Assembly: GCF_023278565.1 (NCBI RefSeq)
Contig: NC_064672.1
Span: 8,122,001-8,186,000, forward strand
From: Colletotrichum lupini
Taxonomy: Eukaryota > Ascomycota > Sordariomycetes > Glomerellales > Glomerellaceae
DNA: 64,000 nucleotides
Direction of reading: 5' to 3'
Shown here: in pieces, positions 1 to 12,081 of the stretch
How positions within the stretch are numbered: the first letter of the stretch is position 1
Layout of the letters: each line of letters starts with the position of its first letter
Made by a program: the position numbers and the translations under genes
Notes under the pieces: model-generated
The model's input: only the letters and a program-made list of their open reading frames with translations
What the model was told of the DNA's origin: nothing
Databases searched by the model: none

Positions 1-1528
1 CTATCGCCCCCGTAAAGAGGGTTAGATAGTAGAAATTATATTTAGTAGCGTTATAAATAGATATTACTCTTATTAGCGCTCTTATATTTAAAAAGAACTT
101 AAAGCGGAACGATATCGAAATAGGCTTTATATTATTTTATAAGCTAGACGGTATTATAAAAAATAAAAAAAAAGAGGCGGACCCCTTATATAATAATAAC
201 TAGGTTACTCGCGACCTTATAATAACTAACTTATTAAAGTACTTACGGCCCTAGACCGACGTTTTTAATAAAGTAGTTAGTAATATATTTATATTTTATA
301 AGCTATATAACTATAAAATCGAGCTCCTAAATAGTAATAGAGAGAAGCTAACTTACTACTCTTTATATAAGTAGTTAATACCGGAGCTAGAGGCTATAAG
401 AGCCTATTTACTAAAGTACTTATAAAAAGGATTTATTAAGCTAAGTAATACTCCTTTTATATTATTAACGCTATTTATAAAAAAGCACGATAATAGTCTA
501 CGCTTTTACGTTAACTTCTATAAGCTAAATAAAGTTATAAAAAAAAACCGCTACTTATTACTACTTATTAATAAGACCCTCGCGCGGCTAAGTAGGGCGA
601 AGGTATTTATTAAATTAGATATTAAATAGGCCTTTTATTATATTCGCTTCGACCTAGCCTCCGAGGACTTAACGACGTTTAGAACCCGCTACGGGGTATA
701 TAAGTATAAAGTAGTACCCTTCGGGCTTTATAACGGGCTTATTATATACTAATAATATATAAATAAAATATTAATAAAGTACTTAGACGACTTTTATATA
801 GCGTATATAAATAATATCTTAATTTTCTTAAACGACCCCCTTTAATACTAAGAGCACGTTACTAAAGTATTAAACCGCTTATAGAAAGTAGGCTTATAAA
901 TAGATATTAAGAAGTATAAATTTAGTATTACTTTTATAAAGTACTTAGGCTTCGTAGTTTTTATAAAAAGTATATAGCTTAATAAGGAGAAAGTTTTTAT
1001 AGTTAGAGATTAGAAGCTACTTATATTACTTAAGGGCATTTAGTCTTTCTTCGGGTTCTATAACTTTTATAAGAGATTTATAAAGGATTACGGCCGCTTA
1101 ACTAGGCCCCTTATAAGACTAATAAGTAAGGGAGTTCTTTTTAATTTTAGTACTAATTACGAGACGGCCTTTAAGGTTATAAAGCTAGCGCTAATATTAG
1201 CACTAATCCTTTACTATTTTAAGTTAAAGTTATTAATATAGTTAGAAACTAACGCTTCTAACTTAGTATATACTAAAGCGCTATTATAATAATAAGAGGA
1301 TAACGGGTTATAATACTTAGTAGCCTTTTATTTAAAAATAATAAGCGGCGCAGAGCTTAATTATACTATTTATAATAAGGAAATGCTAGTAATAATATTA
1401 TATTTAGAGGAATAGCGCGCGGAGCTTATAAGTTATAAATATAAATTTAACGTTATTATAAACTATTAGCTATTACTATTCTTTATAACTAAGCGCCTAC
1501 TTAACTTATAATAAGCCTACTAAGCTAG
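1..1528 (+). mobile_element. Gypsy-1 fragment 1: reverse transcriptase and RNase H (RIP-dead)
   Basis: Translation of the plus strand, reading through stops, gives a Ty3/Gypsy polymerase. From about 300 there is the pre-RT segment with an IELLNSNREKL-like stretch. At about 540-960 come RT blocks: KLDIK-stop-AFYYIR near 613-650, VVPFGL near 715, and YINNILIF near 806-830 in place of the catalytic YLDDILIF (Asp lost by G to A change). RNase H follows with LETNASN in place of ETDASD near 1245 and YTIYNKEMLVI near 1365. The reading breaks at 1528, where a MULE is inserted, and resumes at 4353. The 5' LTR, gag and protease lie left of the window. No function can remain. Confidence 0.85.
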
Positions 1529-1572
1529 GAACCCGGCTATTTTGATTATATCGTTTAGCTATTTTGACTATA
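1529..1572 (+). repeat. MULE left terminal inverted repeat
   Basis: It starts GAACCCGGCTATTTTGATTA and matches the reverse complement of 4309-4352 with only a few C/T or G/A differences. The repeat is itself two direct copies of a GGCTATTTTRAYTATA unit separated by about 5 bases. Confidence 0.85.
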
Positions 1573-4308
1573 CGCCACAGTTAATAGTCCCCACTTTTCT
1601 AACTAATTAGCCTAACTTACGAATTAGCCCAAGTTAATTAGGCCAATTTAATAGAAATCTACGATTCGAGCTAATTTAACGATTACCGTACTTTTCGTTA
1701 AAATAATTTAATTATATAATTATCTAACTAAGCGGAATAACTAATTTAAAAGCTAGCCTCTTATTAGCTTACTTAAGTTAATAATTCCGATCGTTAAAAC
1801 TACGGTAATTAACTATAAGTAATTAATAGCCGTACTAAGATCCCCCGGTCGTAATCTATACTAACTATTTAAATCGAGGGATTACTAGACTTACTTAGTA
1901 ATAACCGTAGCGTAAATCCCTCGTTACTTTTTATTAATAATATTACTCGTAGTTCTACTTCCTTAACTTCCTCTACTTTATAAGCGACCTCTACTTTACG
2001 AGTAACCTCGGCCTCGACCTTAGCCTCGACCTCGGCCTCGCTTAGGCTTAGTAATAGCCGCTACGTATAGATCTTAGTTAAGTTAACGTTAGAGATCTAC
2101 CGTAATTTACTAAAAGCCTAGTTCTAGCTAGCTAGTAGATTAACCCTTATCTAGTCGTTCTTAATATAAAGGATTCCTTACTTAAGTAGCCTAGGAGCCC
2201 TATTAACGATTAGTACTAACGAGAGACTACTATAATAGTAGTATAACTATAAGGATATTAACTTTACTATTACGAGGCCGACCTCGCAGTACGACGACGA
2301 GGGGATCTAAAATCTAGTATAGGGTATTATTAATAATAAGGTTATAGCTAAAGTACTAGTAGCGGTTATAATTAAGGTACGAGAAAGGCTTATTCCGCTC
2401 GAGATACTAACGAATAGTATATAAATAAGGGAGGCCGTACTAAGTAATAAATTACTTTATATAAAGTAGGTCGGGTTCGGTCTTCTTTAGCCTTTTATAA
2501 ACTAGGCGGTAATATATAGTAATAAGTCTTAACGCTTTCTTTAAGTAGCGAGTATATATATTACCTATCTAAGCTTTTTAATAGTTATTAATACTAAACT
2601 TAACGAGCTAATAAGAGCTTTACTTAGCGAGATCGACCTCGTAAGTTACTTTTTAGTCGCTAATTATCTATTATATACGATCCGTAAGGAACTTTAGATC
2701 TATAGTTAAGTTAAAGAGGTAGCTCTTAATCTCTTTATAACTACTTTCTATCTAAGAGGTTACCCTAATACCGAGGTTATAGTACTACTTAATTTAGTAA
2801 TTTACGAACTCCTTACGCTAACTAAGGTAAGTCTTAAGAATATAAGTAATTAAGGGCTCTTGCCGTTCGAACTTCTTAAATATTAACTTCTAGGCCTTAG
2901 TAAAGTCCCCTTCTAAATTAGTATAAATCATAGACTTCTAGACTAAAAGAAAGCTAACGTAAGTATCCGGAATCTTACGGGGCCGGCCGATAGTAATTAG
3001 TTCTTCTAACAAAGCTCTTGCTAATAATTTAGCAAAGACGGGGTCGATATAGTCACTACTAATTACTTTATTATTATTAATTACCTAAGAGCCGTTAGTA
3101 TAAATCTACCGCTTTTTAACCTCGTGGGCGATATTTTTATTAATATACTATATATAGATTTACTACTATATATCGGGCTAGACGGTAGTAAGGGCTTTTT
3201 TTAGCACTTTTTCGAAGTTAGTAATAGTAACGATAGGCTTGCGGGCGTTAATTTAAGCACAGAGGTTTTCTAATTAACACAGAGCCTACTTATAGGCTTA
3301 GTAGTCTTCTGAGTTAATAAGGTAGAATGCTATATTAAAAGTCGTGCCCACATTGGCTACCCTAGTTACGTTTATAAGCGGTATCTTAAAGCGGTTAGTC
3401 TTATAGGTATTATCTAGCGAAATAACGTTTAGAAAAAGCTTTTATATAACCTCGTAATAAGGGTAGGTTTAGAAGAGGCCGGTAATATAGCCGTCGAGCT
3501 ATTGTACGAAGTACTTAATACCGCGCTCTTAGAATAATATAATAAGGGCCTAAGTAAGAATATACCTACCGAGGCTCTATAGCCGCATCTTCTATATATC
3601 GTTCTTAATATCCTTATACTTAAATAAGTAGTCTAGATACCTCTTAAATATTATAGTAGTAACCTTACGACTACCCGTAGTCGTAGTTTAGAAGGCCTAA
3701 TTAATCTCCTTATTTTATTAAGCTAAGCGCTTATAATAAGAAAGATAGGTAATAGGATTAATAGAGGGCTCGTAGTTATAATAGTTAACTCGTACTTCGA
3801 AGTACTAACGGTCCCCTCTAGTCTTTAACTTAATAGCCTTAGCTACTTACTCATAGTCCTTCTTTTTTATAAATATCTCTTAGAGGTGTGCAGAGCTTAG
3901 TAAATTATAGCTACTTACGTCGTAATAAAGGTCGAATTAGGAAAGAACTCTGTTATAATAGTTAGAAGCGCGGCGCTTAATAATTATAAATCCTTAAGCT
4001 TTTATAGAAGAAGTAATATTTATAAGAAGATTTTTATATATATCGTAGCCGTTAGGATTTTTAACTAGTAATTCGAGAGGTATTACGACGTTAGCGGTAG
4101 CGGTAGTAGTAGTAGCGGCGCAGTAGTAGTAGTAATAGTTTAGTTAAGATTAATTAGTCGTAAGTAAGTAGGCAGAAATCTACTAAGTTTAATTAATAGT
4201 ACGTAGTAGAAGTAGAAGTAGAAATAAGTAAGTAGTGGAAAAATTTCTACTACTTACTAGTACTCGAAGCGGGCTATAGCGGCTAGTAGAAATTTTCTAA
4301 TAGTAGTA

Positions 4309-4352
4309 TATAGTTAAAATAGCCAAACGATATAGTTAAAATAGCCGGGTTC
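4309..4352 (-). repeat. MULE right terminal inverted repeat
   Basis: Read on the minus strand it begins GAACCCGGCTATTTTAACTA and mirrors the left end, including the internal doubled unit. The target duplication TAAGCTAG follows directly at 4353-4360. Confidence 0.85.
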
Positions 4353-4723
4353 TAAGCTAGTACGCTAGTAGATTTTAATTTTTAGATTTATTATTACTTA
4401 GGGAAGGAGAACGTACTAACTAACGCCCTATTATAAAAAATAGAGGATATTTATACTTAGTAAGTATTAAAGGAGGCTAATAAGACTTAAGTCCTCTTAT
4501 TACTAAGACTATTATTTTTTAATATTATAGTAAAGCTACGGGCGCTATTAAGCGCCGTAATTAGTTAATTATAGCTTATAGTTAGCTCGCTCTTACTAAA
4601 AGACGAGCTTTAAGGGTATTTATTAATAAAGAAGATTTTAAAGCTTAATAGAGACCTTATTATAACGTCCCTTATGCTAATACGAGCGCTAATAACTAAA
4701 GGGCGCGAGTACTAGTCTATTTA
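4353..4723 (+). mobile_element. Gypsy-1 fragment 2: end of RNase H and linker
   Basis: The Gypsy-1 frame resumes directly after the MULE. Plus-strand translation gives DFNF-stop-IYYYLGKENVLTNAL, the RIP-mutated form of the conserved F-x-I-x-YRPGKENVLADAL segment that follows Gypsy RNase H. The rest is the variable linker to integrase. It ends in ATTTA (4719-4723), the target duplication of Gypsy-2. The match across the MULE gap shows that the two pieces were once continuous. Confidence 0.82.
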
Positions 4724-4933
4724 TGTTAATAGGTATACGATATAGGGAAGAAGCTTATAGAGGCTAACTGCTATTAGGGTCTAAAAGAGGAATTACTAAA
4801 ATCTGCCCTTCCCTCGAGGTATACTACTAGCGCTCTATATATACCTAAGCTGCTCTTTTATTACTTAGTCCCCCTTTTTATACCCCCCTAAGCTATCCCT
4901 TAACTAACGAAGCCTAACTAATAAGGCTTAATA
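4724..4933 (-). repeat. Gypsy-2 3' LTR (in element sense)
   Basis: It is 210 bp, starting TGTTAATAGG on the plus strand and ending AATA, the RIP form of AACA. It aligns without gaps to 11872-12081. I count 18 differences, all transitions. A purine-rich tract lies against its inner edge. Confidence 0.9.
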
Positions 4934-7900
4934 GGGTGCTCCCTCCCCTAGGCTTCGTCCTAAAGCCTGCTTATAGTTCGTATATACTACGTTAATCCTT
5001 TACTTAGGAGGTCCTTAGATATATAGTACGAGGGCGGGTATAGGCAGCGCCCGTCGGCCCGAGTATAGACCTCTTACTCTAAATAATAACCTTATAATTT
5101 TATACCTAAGTTACTCTTATTTATAGGCCGTCCTTACGACTACCGGTACTTAGGTAGTCGTCGCCCTACTTTTATTTACTAATATTATCCCCTTTCTAAG
5201 CTATTATAATTCTAAATTCTTTTTCTCTTTTTTTTTATCCGTAATTATCCTTTCTATATATAGTCTCTTATTTTTATTAGCGTCTGCGCTACTCCCTCGT
5301 TACGTAAATATTATAACTAACGAATGTCTTTTAAATCCCTATTTTTATATACTCCCCGTGCCTAAGTAAGTCTTTTTTAGAGTCGTTCCGTAATTATTAC
5401 TAACTCGTTTTAATATAATTATAGGCCCTAATTGCGGCGTTATTATTATTAGTAGTAGAACGGTTATTAGTACTACGGGTACGCCCGGTAGCGGCCGTAG
5501 TAGCGGTCTACTTAAAAAGCCCGATATCCTCTTTACTTGCCCTAACCTCGTACGTATATTATTACTTATATGCTACTTATACTAACTATTATAAACTCTT
5601 ATTAAGAAAAAGAAGAAGGCGAACGCTAAGAAGATCGGGGTTAGCTAGGTGCGCCCGCTCCCCTACCCCGCTTACGTTATATATAAGGCGCTCGATCTAA
5701 AAGCTAAGTACTATAATTAGCTAAGTCGGTAATTTATAGCCCCTAGTTCGCTCCTTTATTTAACACTTCTCTAGGATCTAGCGTGCGTTATATTAAGTAT
5801 ATTATATAGAACTATTTTTATAAAAATACGGTAAGCGCTTAGCGCTATTACTACTCTATTACTTTTCTTAAGTATTATATTAATAGCATCTTAGGTCCTT
5901 AAGTCCACGGAATCTGCGGTACGAACCCTTTAGAGTACCGTACTTATTTCTAATAGTAATATTTATAATTTAGAGGTTTATTGCTTTATTATCGCTCTAT
6001 TATTACTATTACTTAGGTCGCTAATATTATTTTATAGTTTTAGTAGACCTACCGAATTACTATTAGTAATACGTAGAGGGCGCTTAAGTGCGCTAATAAG
6101 GAGGCCCGCTCGACCCCCGTTATTAATAACGACGATAATAAAGTAGTTATAAGCTCCTCCCGCGCTACGTTTTTGTCCCGTAACGACGCTATAATTGCGC
6201 TATTTTATACTATCCGTAACGAAGTGCGCCGCTTTAATAATATTCTAATTAGTATATAGTTACCCCGCTTATGCTCCGTATTCGTAATTAATTATTTATA
6301 AATTCGCTAATAATAGGGAGATTATTTTTTTTATAACGACCCCTAGGATAATAGCTAGGGCGGCCCTTTTACGCATAAGGGCGGTCCCTTTATAAATAAG
6401 GGCGGTCCTTTTATACGTTATAAGGATTAGGAAAATAGTTAGTAGTTAGTGCGTTTACGCTATTTAGTTATAGCTACGTAGCCCCTTTTTTTCGTTATTA
6501 GTAGCTAGTTCGCTATATTATTAGGCTTTTTAGGAGCTAGGGCGCGCTGCCTAATTAAAACTCGTTCTTTATATATACTAATTAACGCTACGTCTTTAAT
6601 ATACTTAGCTAGCTTTTACGTATCTTTATCGCTACTATATCCCTTCTACCAGATTAGGTATTATTGCCTCCTCTTTGGCCCTCTATGTTATATAATATTT
6701 TCTATTTTATAAAATAGCTCCTTATTTATATCTCCGATAGGTAAGGGCTTCTAAGGGGCTTCTTCGTAGTATTAATACGGCTCGAGTAAGGATATATAGA
6801 ATATATTATATATTTTATATTACGTTAGTACGTTTAGTTAGTAAGCGACCCCCGCCGTTCTAACTATTAATTTAACTTCGAATAGGCCTAGATACTTATT
6901 AGCTAACTTCCGGCTAGGACGCTACCTCCTAATATTCTTTTCTAATAATAATACTTAGTTACCTACTTTATATAATATATCTATCCTAGCTTTGTTAGCT
7001 TATTACTTATATATCTCGCGTGCTTTTTATATAAGGGGTCGTAGAGCTTTTTAATTAGCTCGTAGTCGGGCCGTACGCTCCTCGGCCGAGATATTCTATA
7101 TACCGTCTCGAGTCCCCGTTAAGATCGATATAGGGTACGTAAGTAAGAACCTAAGTAGGGCCTTAATAAGCGCTTTACGGATTACTAAGTACTAAGCGTT
7201 ATTATATATAAACTCGGCTAAGTAAAGACGCTATGCCTAATTTAATTAGTCTTAGGTATAAAAGTAGTAAAAGTACTACTCTAAGTATTAGTTCTGCCGT
7301 TCTATCTAACCGTCCGTTTATAAGTAGAACGTAGTACTAAGACGCCTCTTTATTATTAAAAAGTAATAGAAATAAGTTTAAAACTTACTTATAAATAACG
7401 ACCCCCTATTAAAAACGATCCCTTTAGGTATTCTAAACTTAGTAAAGATCTTTATAAATAGGAGGTTTACGAATCCCTAAGCTATAAGGGTCGTCCTCGT
7501 AGTAATATAGACACTATACTTTATAAATCGGTTTATTACGATAAGTACTGCGTCGTAGGGGCGCCTCCTGATTAGTATAGTTAATATAGGTAAGCCCGTA
7601 ATAAAGTTTAGCGATATCTTTTACTATAGCCTAACCGGGGTAGGTAGGGGGCGTAGTAAGCTATACGGCTTATAGTAACGAGGCTTTATCCGCTAGTATA
7701 TTATATAAGTATTAATATAACTTTTTATATCCTTACTTACTCTATCTTAGTAATAGTAGCGTTTTAGTAGCGCTATCGTCCGCTTTATATTATAATATCC
7801 TATTATAAGCGTATCGTAATATATTTTAATAACCTCCCTCCTTAGCCCCTTATATAGCGGTATATAAGCGCGGCCGCCGTAGTATAATAGCTCTCTAAAG

Positions 7901-10900
7901 TCGTATACTTAGCTCTATTATTATTTTTTCTTAGCTAAGTAAGGCCGTCGGTTCTTCTTAGTTTATTACCTATCCCTTATAAAAGCGTCTTCTTATTAGG
8001 CAGCCCGTAGTCGATTTATTATTAGTAACCCCTCTTTATTAAATACTATTTTAGGTACTTTTATTATATTAAAGTCCTATAGAACGAGTAGCTCGCGATT
8101 TATAGTTCTAGTAGTAGGCTTAAGTAGCTCTCTAAGTACTATATTATAATTCTAATACCCTAGGCTCGTAGCCCCGTTATACTTCTCGAGGTACTCCTCG
8201 GAGTTCCTTTAAGCCGGAGCTCCTAACCTCCTTTACTTACTTCTTTATACTATTATTAGTTCTACTTCTAGAATACTTACTATCCCTTTTACTTAGGAGC
8301 CGCTCCCGTAGCTCGTCCTCGTATACTTTATTACCGCAACTCTAAGGGGCTCTTATATATTTTTAGTGTTATAGAGGTTTTTTTTTATTTTTAATAGTAG
8401 CTCCTCCGCTCCGCTATTATTATTACTTTTGCCGTAGTTAGGTCTTTATAATAATTTATCCGCTAGGTTTTTTATACCCAGCTTAAACTTAATCTCGATA
8501 TTAAACGCTACGAGTTTATTTAGCTAGCATAGCTATTTCCCGTTTAGTCTCTTTTTTATATTTAAGAACTATAAGTTAAAATGATCTATAAATATTACGA
8601 CCTAATCTCGGCTATAAGCGAGGTAGTGTTATTAGTTCCTTAGTGCGTTTATAATAGCTAGTAGCTCCGCGTTTCTTATACCGTAGTAGCTCTCCATATC
8701 CGTTAATTTCCTCGACCTATAAGTAATTAGGTACTAATTACCCTTAAATAATTACGTAATTACTAAGCCGATAGCTCGAGCCGAAGCGTCTATTTATAAC
8801 CGTGTAGGTAGGGTAGGGTCGAAATGTCGTAGTATTAGCGCGTTAGTAAATACTATTAATAGCTTTTTAAACGATTCTACGGCTAGTATTAGTAGCTTTA
8901 ATTATCCCGGTTTTGCCTTCCTTAGTAAGTTTATTAGAAGTGCCGTTATCTTAGCGTAATTACTAATAAATCTATAGTAGAACCCCGTAAATTTAAGGAA
9001 CGTTTATATATTTTTAACGCTCTTTAGAAGTAGCTAATTCGCTATAGCTTCGGTGCGCGCGGGTTTTATTTTTATACCTTCGTTAGATACGATATACCCT
9101 AGGAATCCTATATACGATATATAGAACTCGTATTTATTGCCGTTTAGATATAGGTTCTATTACCGTAGTTTTTATAATATGCTACGTACGTACTCTTTAT
9201 ACGCTACGTAGTCGTTACTATATATTAGGATATTATCTAGGTATACGATATAAACGGTATTAATTAGGCCGCTTAGAACGTTATTAATATGCGCTTAGAA
9301 AGTCGCGGGCGCGTTAGTTAGCCCGAAAGGTACGACTAGGTACTCGAACTGCCCGTATTTAGTATAAAAAGCCGTTTTTTACTTATTACCCTTAGCTATA
9401 CGTATATAGTAATACGCGTTCTTAAGGTCTAGCTTCGTAAAGATAGAGGTATTAAATAGTCTATTTAGTATCTCTCTAATTAGCGGTAGCGGCGTTCTGT
9501 CTTTTTATATAATTTTATTAATCGCTCTATAATCGACGCAAAGTCGTAGCTCTCCTCCTTTTTTAGGTATAAAGAGGATAGGTGCTCTTACTAAGCTTAT
9601 AGAGGGGCGTATCTAGCCCCTAGCCTTTATTTTTATTAAATAGTTACGTAGGATCTCGAGCTTATAGTTCGATAGCGGGTAGATAGGTCCTTAGGGGATA
9701 GGCGCCGCGTCGTTTAGCTCGATATAATAGTTATATAGTGCTCTATTTAGTAATAAAATAGCTTTTTTTTTTAAAAATAAGTTATTAAAGTCCTAGTAAC
9801 GCAGCTTCTAGTCCTCGGCTACGCTCGCTAGTATTACGTTACTATTTATAGCTAGGTTAATTACGATATATATAAGTATTACCGAAACTAAGTCGTTTAG
9901 TAGCCCCTTTTTTAGGGCGTCTAAGCGAATATGTTATTCGTAAATTAGATACTACTACTTCTTTTATTTCTAACTAATTAGCGGGTCGATATCCTCTAGC
10001 TAGGGGAAACCGAGGATAAGCGTAAGTACTATAATATTAGCTATTATAAAGGAATATAGCTATATCTCCGTTACGTAGTCGCTATTGGTAATTCGAAGCC
10101 GTAGGTAGTAGCTTTTTAGCGTCTCTATTTATTTACCCTTAACGTTTACTAGTTACGGCGATAGGTAAATTCGTAAATTAGTGTTAAAATTATTAAGTAG
10201 CCCGATGCTAACTACGTTCCCTTCTGCTCCCGAATTAATAAGGGCGCTTAGCTTCTCTTATATATAGTTTAGGTATATATAGGTCGGGATATCTAAGCGC
10301 CGCCCTTATTAATCGCTAACTACTCTTCTTATTAAGATAGTATTTAAGCTCGTTACTAGTTTGCGCTACTCGGCTAGGGCGAGGTTTAATTAATAGCTAG
10401 CGGCCTTGTGCCCCTCTTAGTTATATTTATAGTATATAACGCTCGGGTAGCTATTAGCGAGGTACCCGGTTTTACTATAGTTATAGTACTATTAATACTA
10501 CTCCCGCGGTTATAAGTAATCCCTTACGATATAGCTAGTCTTTTTATAATTATAGTACGTAATATCTTTACTAGGCGAGTTACGGCGTGTTCCTTACGTA
10601 TTCGACTTATTAATACCCCGGTATCTTCCCGCTAGCTCGTTCGAATTTAAGTTAGAATATTACTTAGGGGACGTTCGTAGGCTCCTTATTAATAGCAAGG
10701 ATTATTTAATACGTCTTGCTAGCGATACTAACTATAAGCGAGTCCGCGGAAGTTCTATTTATAATACTATTACGAGGCGTAGTTCGGGCCGTAGCTTACT
10801 TATTAATATAAAGATCCTCTATTTCTCTATTAAGATATATTTTAATTCTATCTTAAGCTTATTAATGCGGTTAACGAACTCGTTAACTTTTTTTTTTTAG

Positions 10901-11871
10901 CCTTACGAGGTACTATTTAGTCATATACTTACTACTATTCCTTAGCTAGCGGGATCGAATAGGTTATTTTATAAAAAGGTCTCTAGTTCCTCTTATATAA
11001 CCTAGTTTATTATAAAACCGGGGGTCCTTTAGTAGTTAAAGATATAGTATATTTAAGAGGTTTTTATACTACTACTTAGGTAGCTAACCGTATATATTAC
11101 TTTATTACGGTCTATTCTTATTTATTAAGCCTATAGGTCGAAGCGATAGTAATAGTTAAAAAGGAAGCTCTATAGATCCCGTACCGATTTATTAGTATAT
11201 AATAAGTTAGGGAGGGATAGCGGTCTAAATATAAACGTTCTGCTTACGGCGCTTATTTAAGTCGGGAGGGAGCTAGTAAATAGGGGCTTAAGTAGTACGA
11301 ACTCGTCGCTTTATTATCGCTCGAGCGGCGCTTTAAGTACGGCTTTATTTATTAAACTATCCTTAGTCTAGGGGTTTATGTTTCTATTTATATCGAAACT
11401 AACGTCCGAGGCTACTATAGCTAAGACCGTAGCCCTTAGCACGGGGGCCGGGCTATCCGAGGAGCTCCGTAAGTGTTCTAAATCTACTTATCTTCTATAT
11501 AGGCGCTCTTTATACGTTATAATAAGGATTTCTTTTTTTAATTATCGTTCTTATTTTTATAGTTTTACTAGCCTATTACTTATCGTTTAGTTTAGGTATT
11601 AGTAAGTAAGGGTAAGAGGTTCGCTATTTTATTTAAAATTCGTTAATACTCTTAGTAATACGGTCCTTCTACGTCGCCGCTACGTTAATAGTTCTACTAC
11701 GCTTCGTTCTTATATTATTTACTAAGGAGGAGGCGACTTTAGGGGGTCCGATAAAAAAGAGTCGTCTTTTTTTTATTATCGTAGCGCTAACTACGCTCTC
11801 TCGTTACGTCTCGTTCTTATTAGTATTTTAAGCTTCTAGCCTAGTCCCCTTTATAAATAGAGATTTTAAAT

Positions 11872-12081
11872 TATTAATAAGTATACGACATAGGGAAGAA
11901 GCTTATAGAAGCTAACTACTATTAGGGTCTAAAAAAGGAATTACTAAAATCTACCCTTCCCTCGAGGTATACTACTAGCGCTCTATATATACCTAAGCTG
12001 CTCTTTTATTACTTAGTCCCCCTTTTTATACCCCCCTAAGCTATCCTTTAACCGACGAGGCCTAACCGGCGAGGCCTAACA
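11872..12081 (-). repeat. Gypsy-2 5' LTR (in element sense)
   Basis: It is the 210-bp partner of the LTR at 4724. It ends in the canonical CTAACA and starts TATTAATAAG, the RIP form of TGTTAATAGG. The target duplication ATTTA follows at 12082. Confidence 0.9.

Larger units (their letters stand above)
1529..4352 (-). mobile_element. MULE (Mutator-like) DNA transposon, RIP-dead, inserted in Gypsy-1
   Basis: The element is bounded by inverted repeats of about 44 bp that begin GAACCCGGCTATTTT, and is flanked by an 8-bp direct duplication TAAGCTAG (1521-1528 and 4353-4360), as expected for Mutator-like elements (8-11 bp). The minus strand encodes a MULE transposase through stops: LDNTYKTNRFKIPLINV near 3430-3360 (first catalytic Asp partly degraded), then a PIVTITNFEKVLKKAL stretch, then YINKNI near 3140 in place of the family's C-x-W-H-I-N-K-N. 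The transposase spans roughly 3960 to 2830. The remaining 1.2 kb (1570-2830) shows no family I recognise. Confidence 0.82.
4724..12081 (-). mobile_element. Gypsy-2 LTR retrotransposon, full length, minus orientation, RIP-dead
   Basis: Two 210-bp LTRs bound 7.36 kb, and the 5-bp duplication ATTTA flanks the element (4719-4723 and 12082-12086). Coding sense is minus. Near 10560-10400 gag shows a double zinc knuckle with Cys and His turned to Tyr (YYNYSKTGYLANSY, then YYKYN-stop-EGHKAA). RT follows at about 9600-9190: [44 protein letters not shown] and VYLDNILIYS in place of YLDDILIYS. RNase H and integrase would lie at about 8900-6500 and are poorly readable. A polypurine tract (minus strand of about 4934-4951) abuts the 3' LTR. 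I could not recognise the primer-binding site. Confidence 0.88.

Noticed and set aside
11378..11590. Plus-strand 70-residue open frame inside the left repeat block
   Set aside because: It lies antisense in the gag region of Gypsy-2 in RIP-mutated DNA and resembles no family; RIP removes or creates stops by chance.
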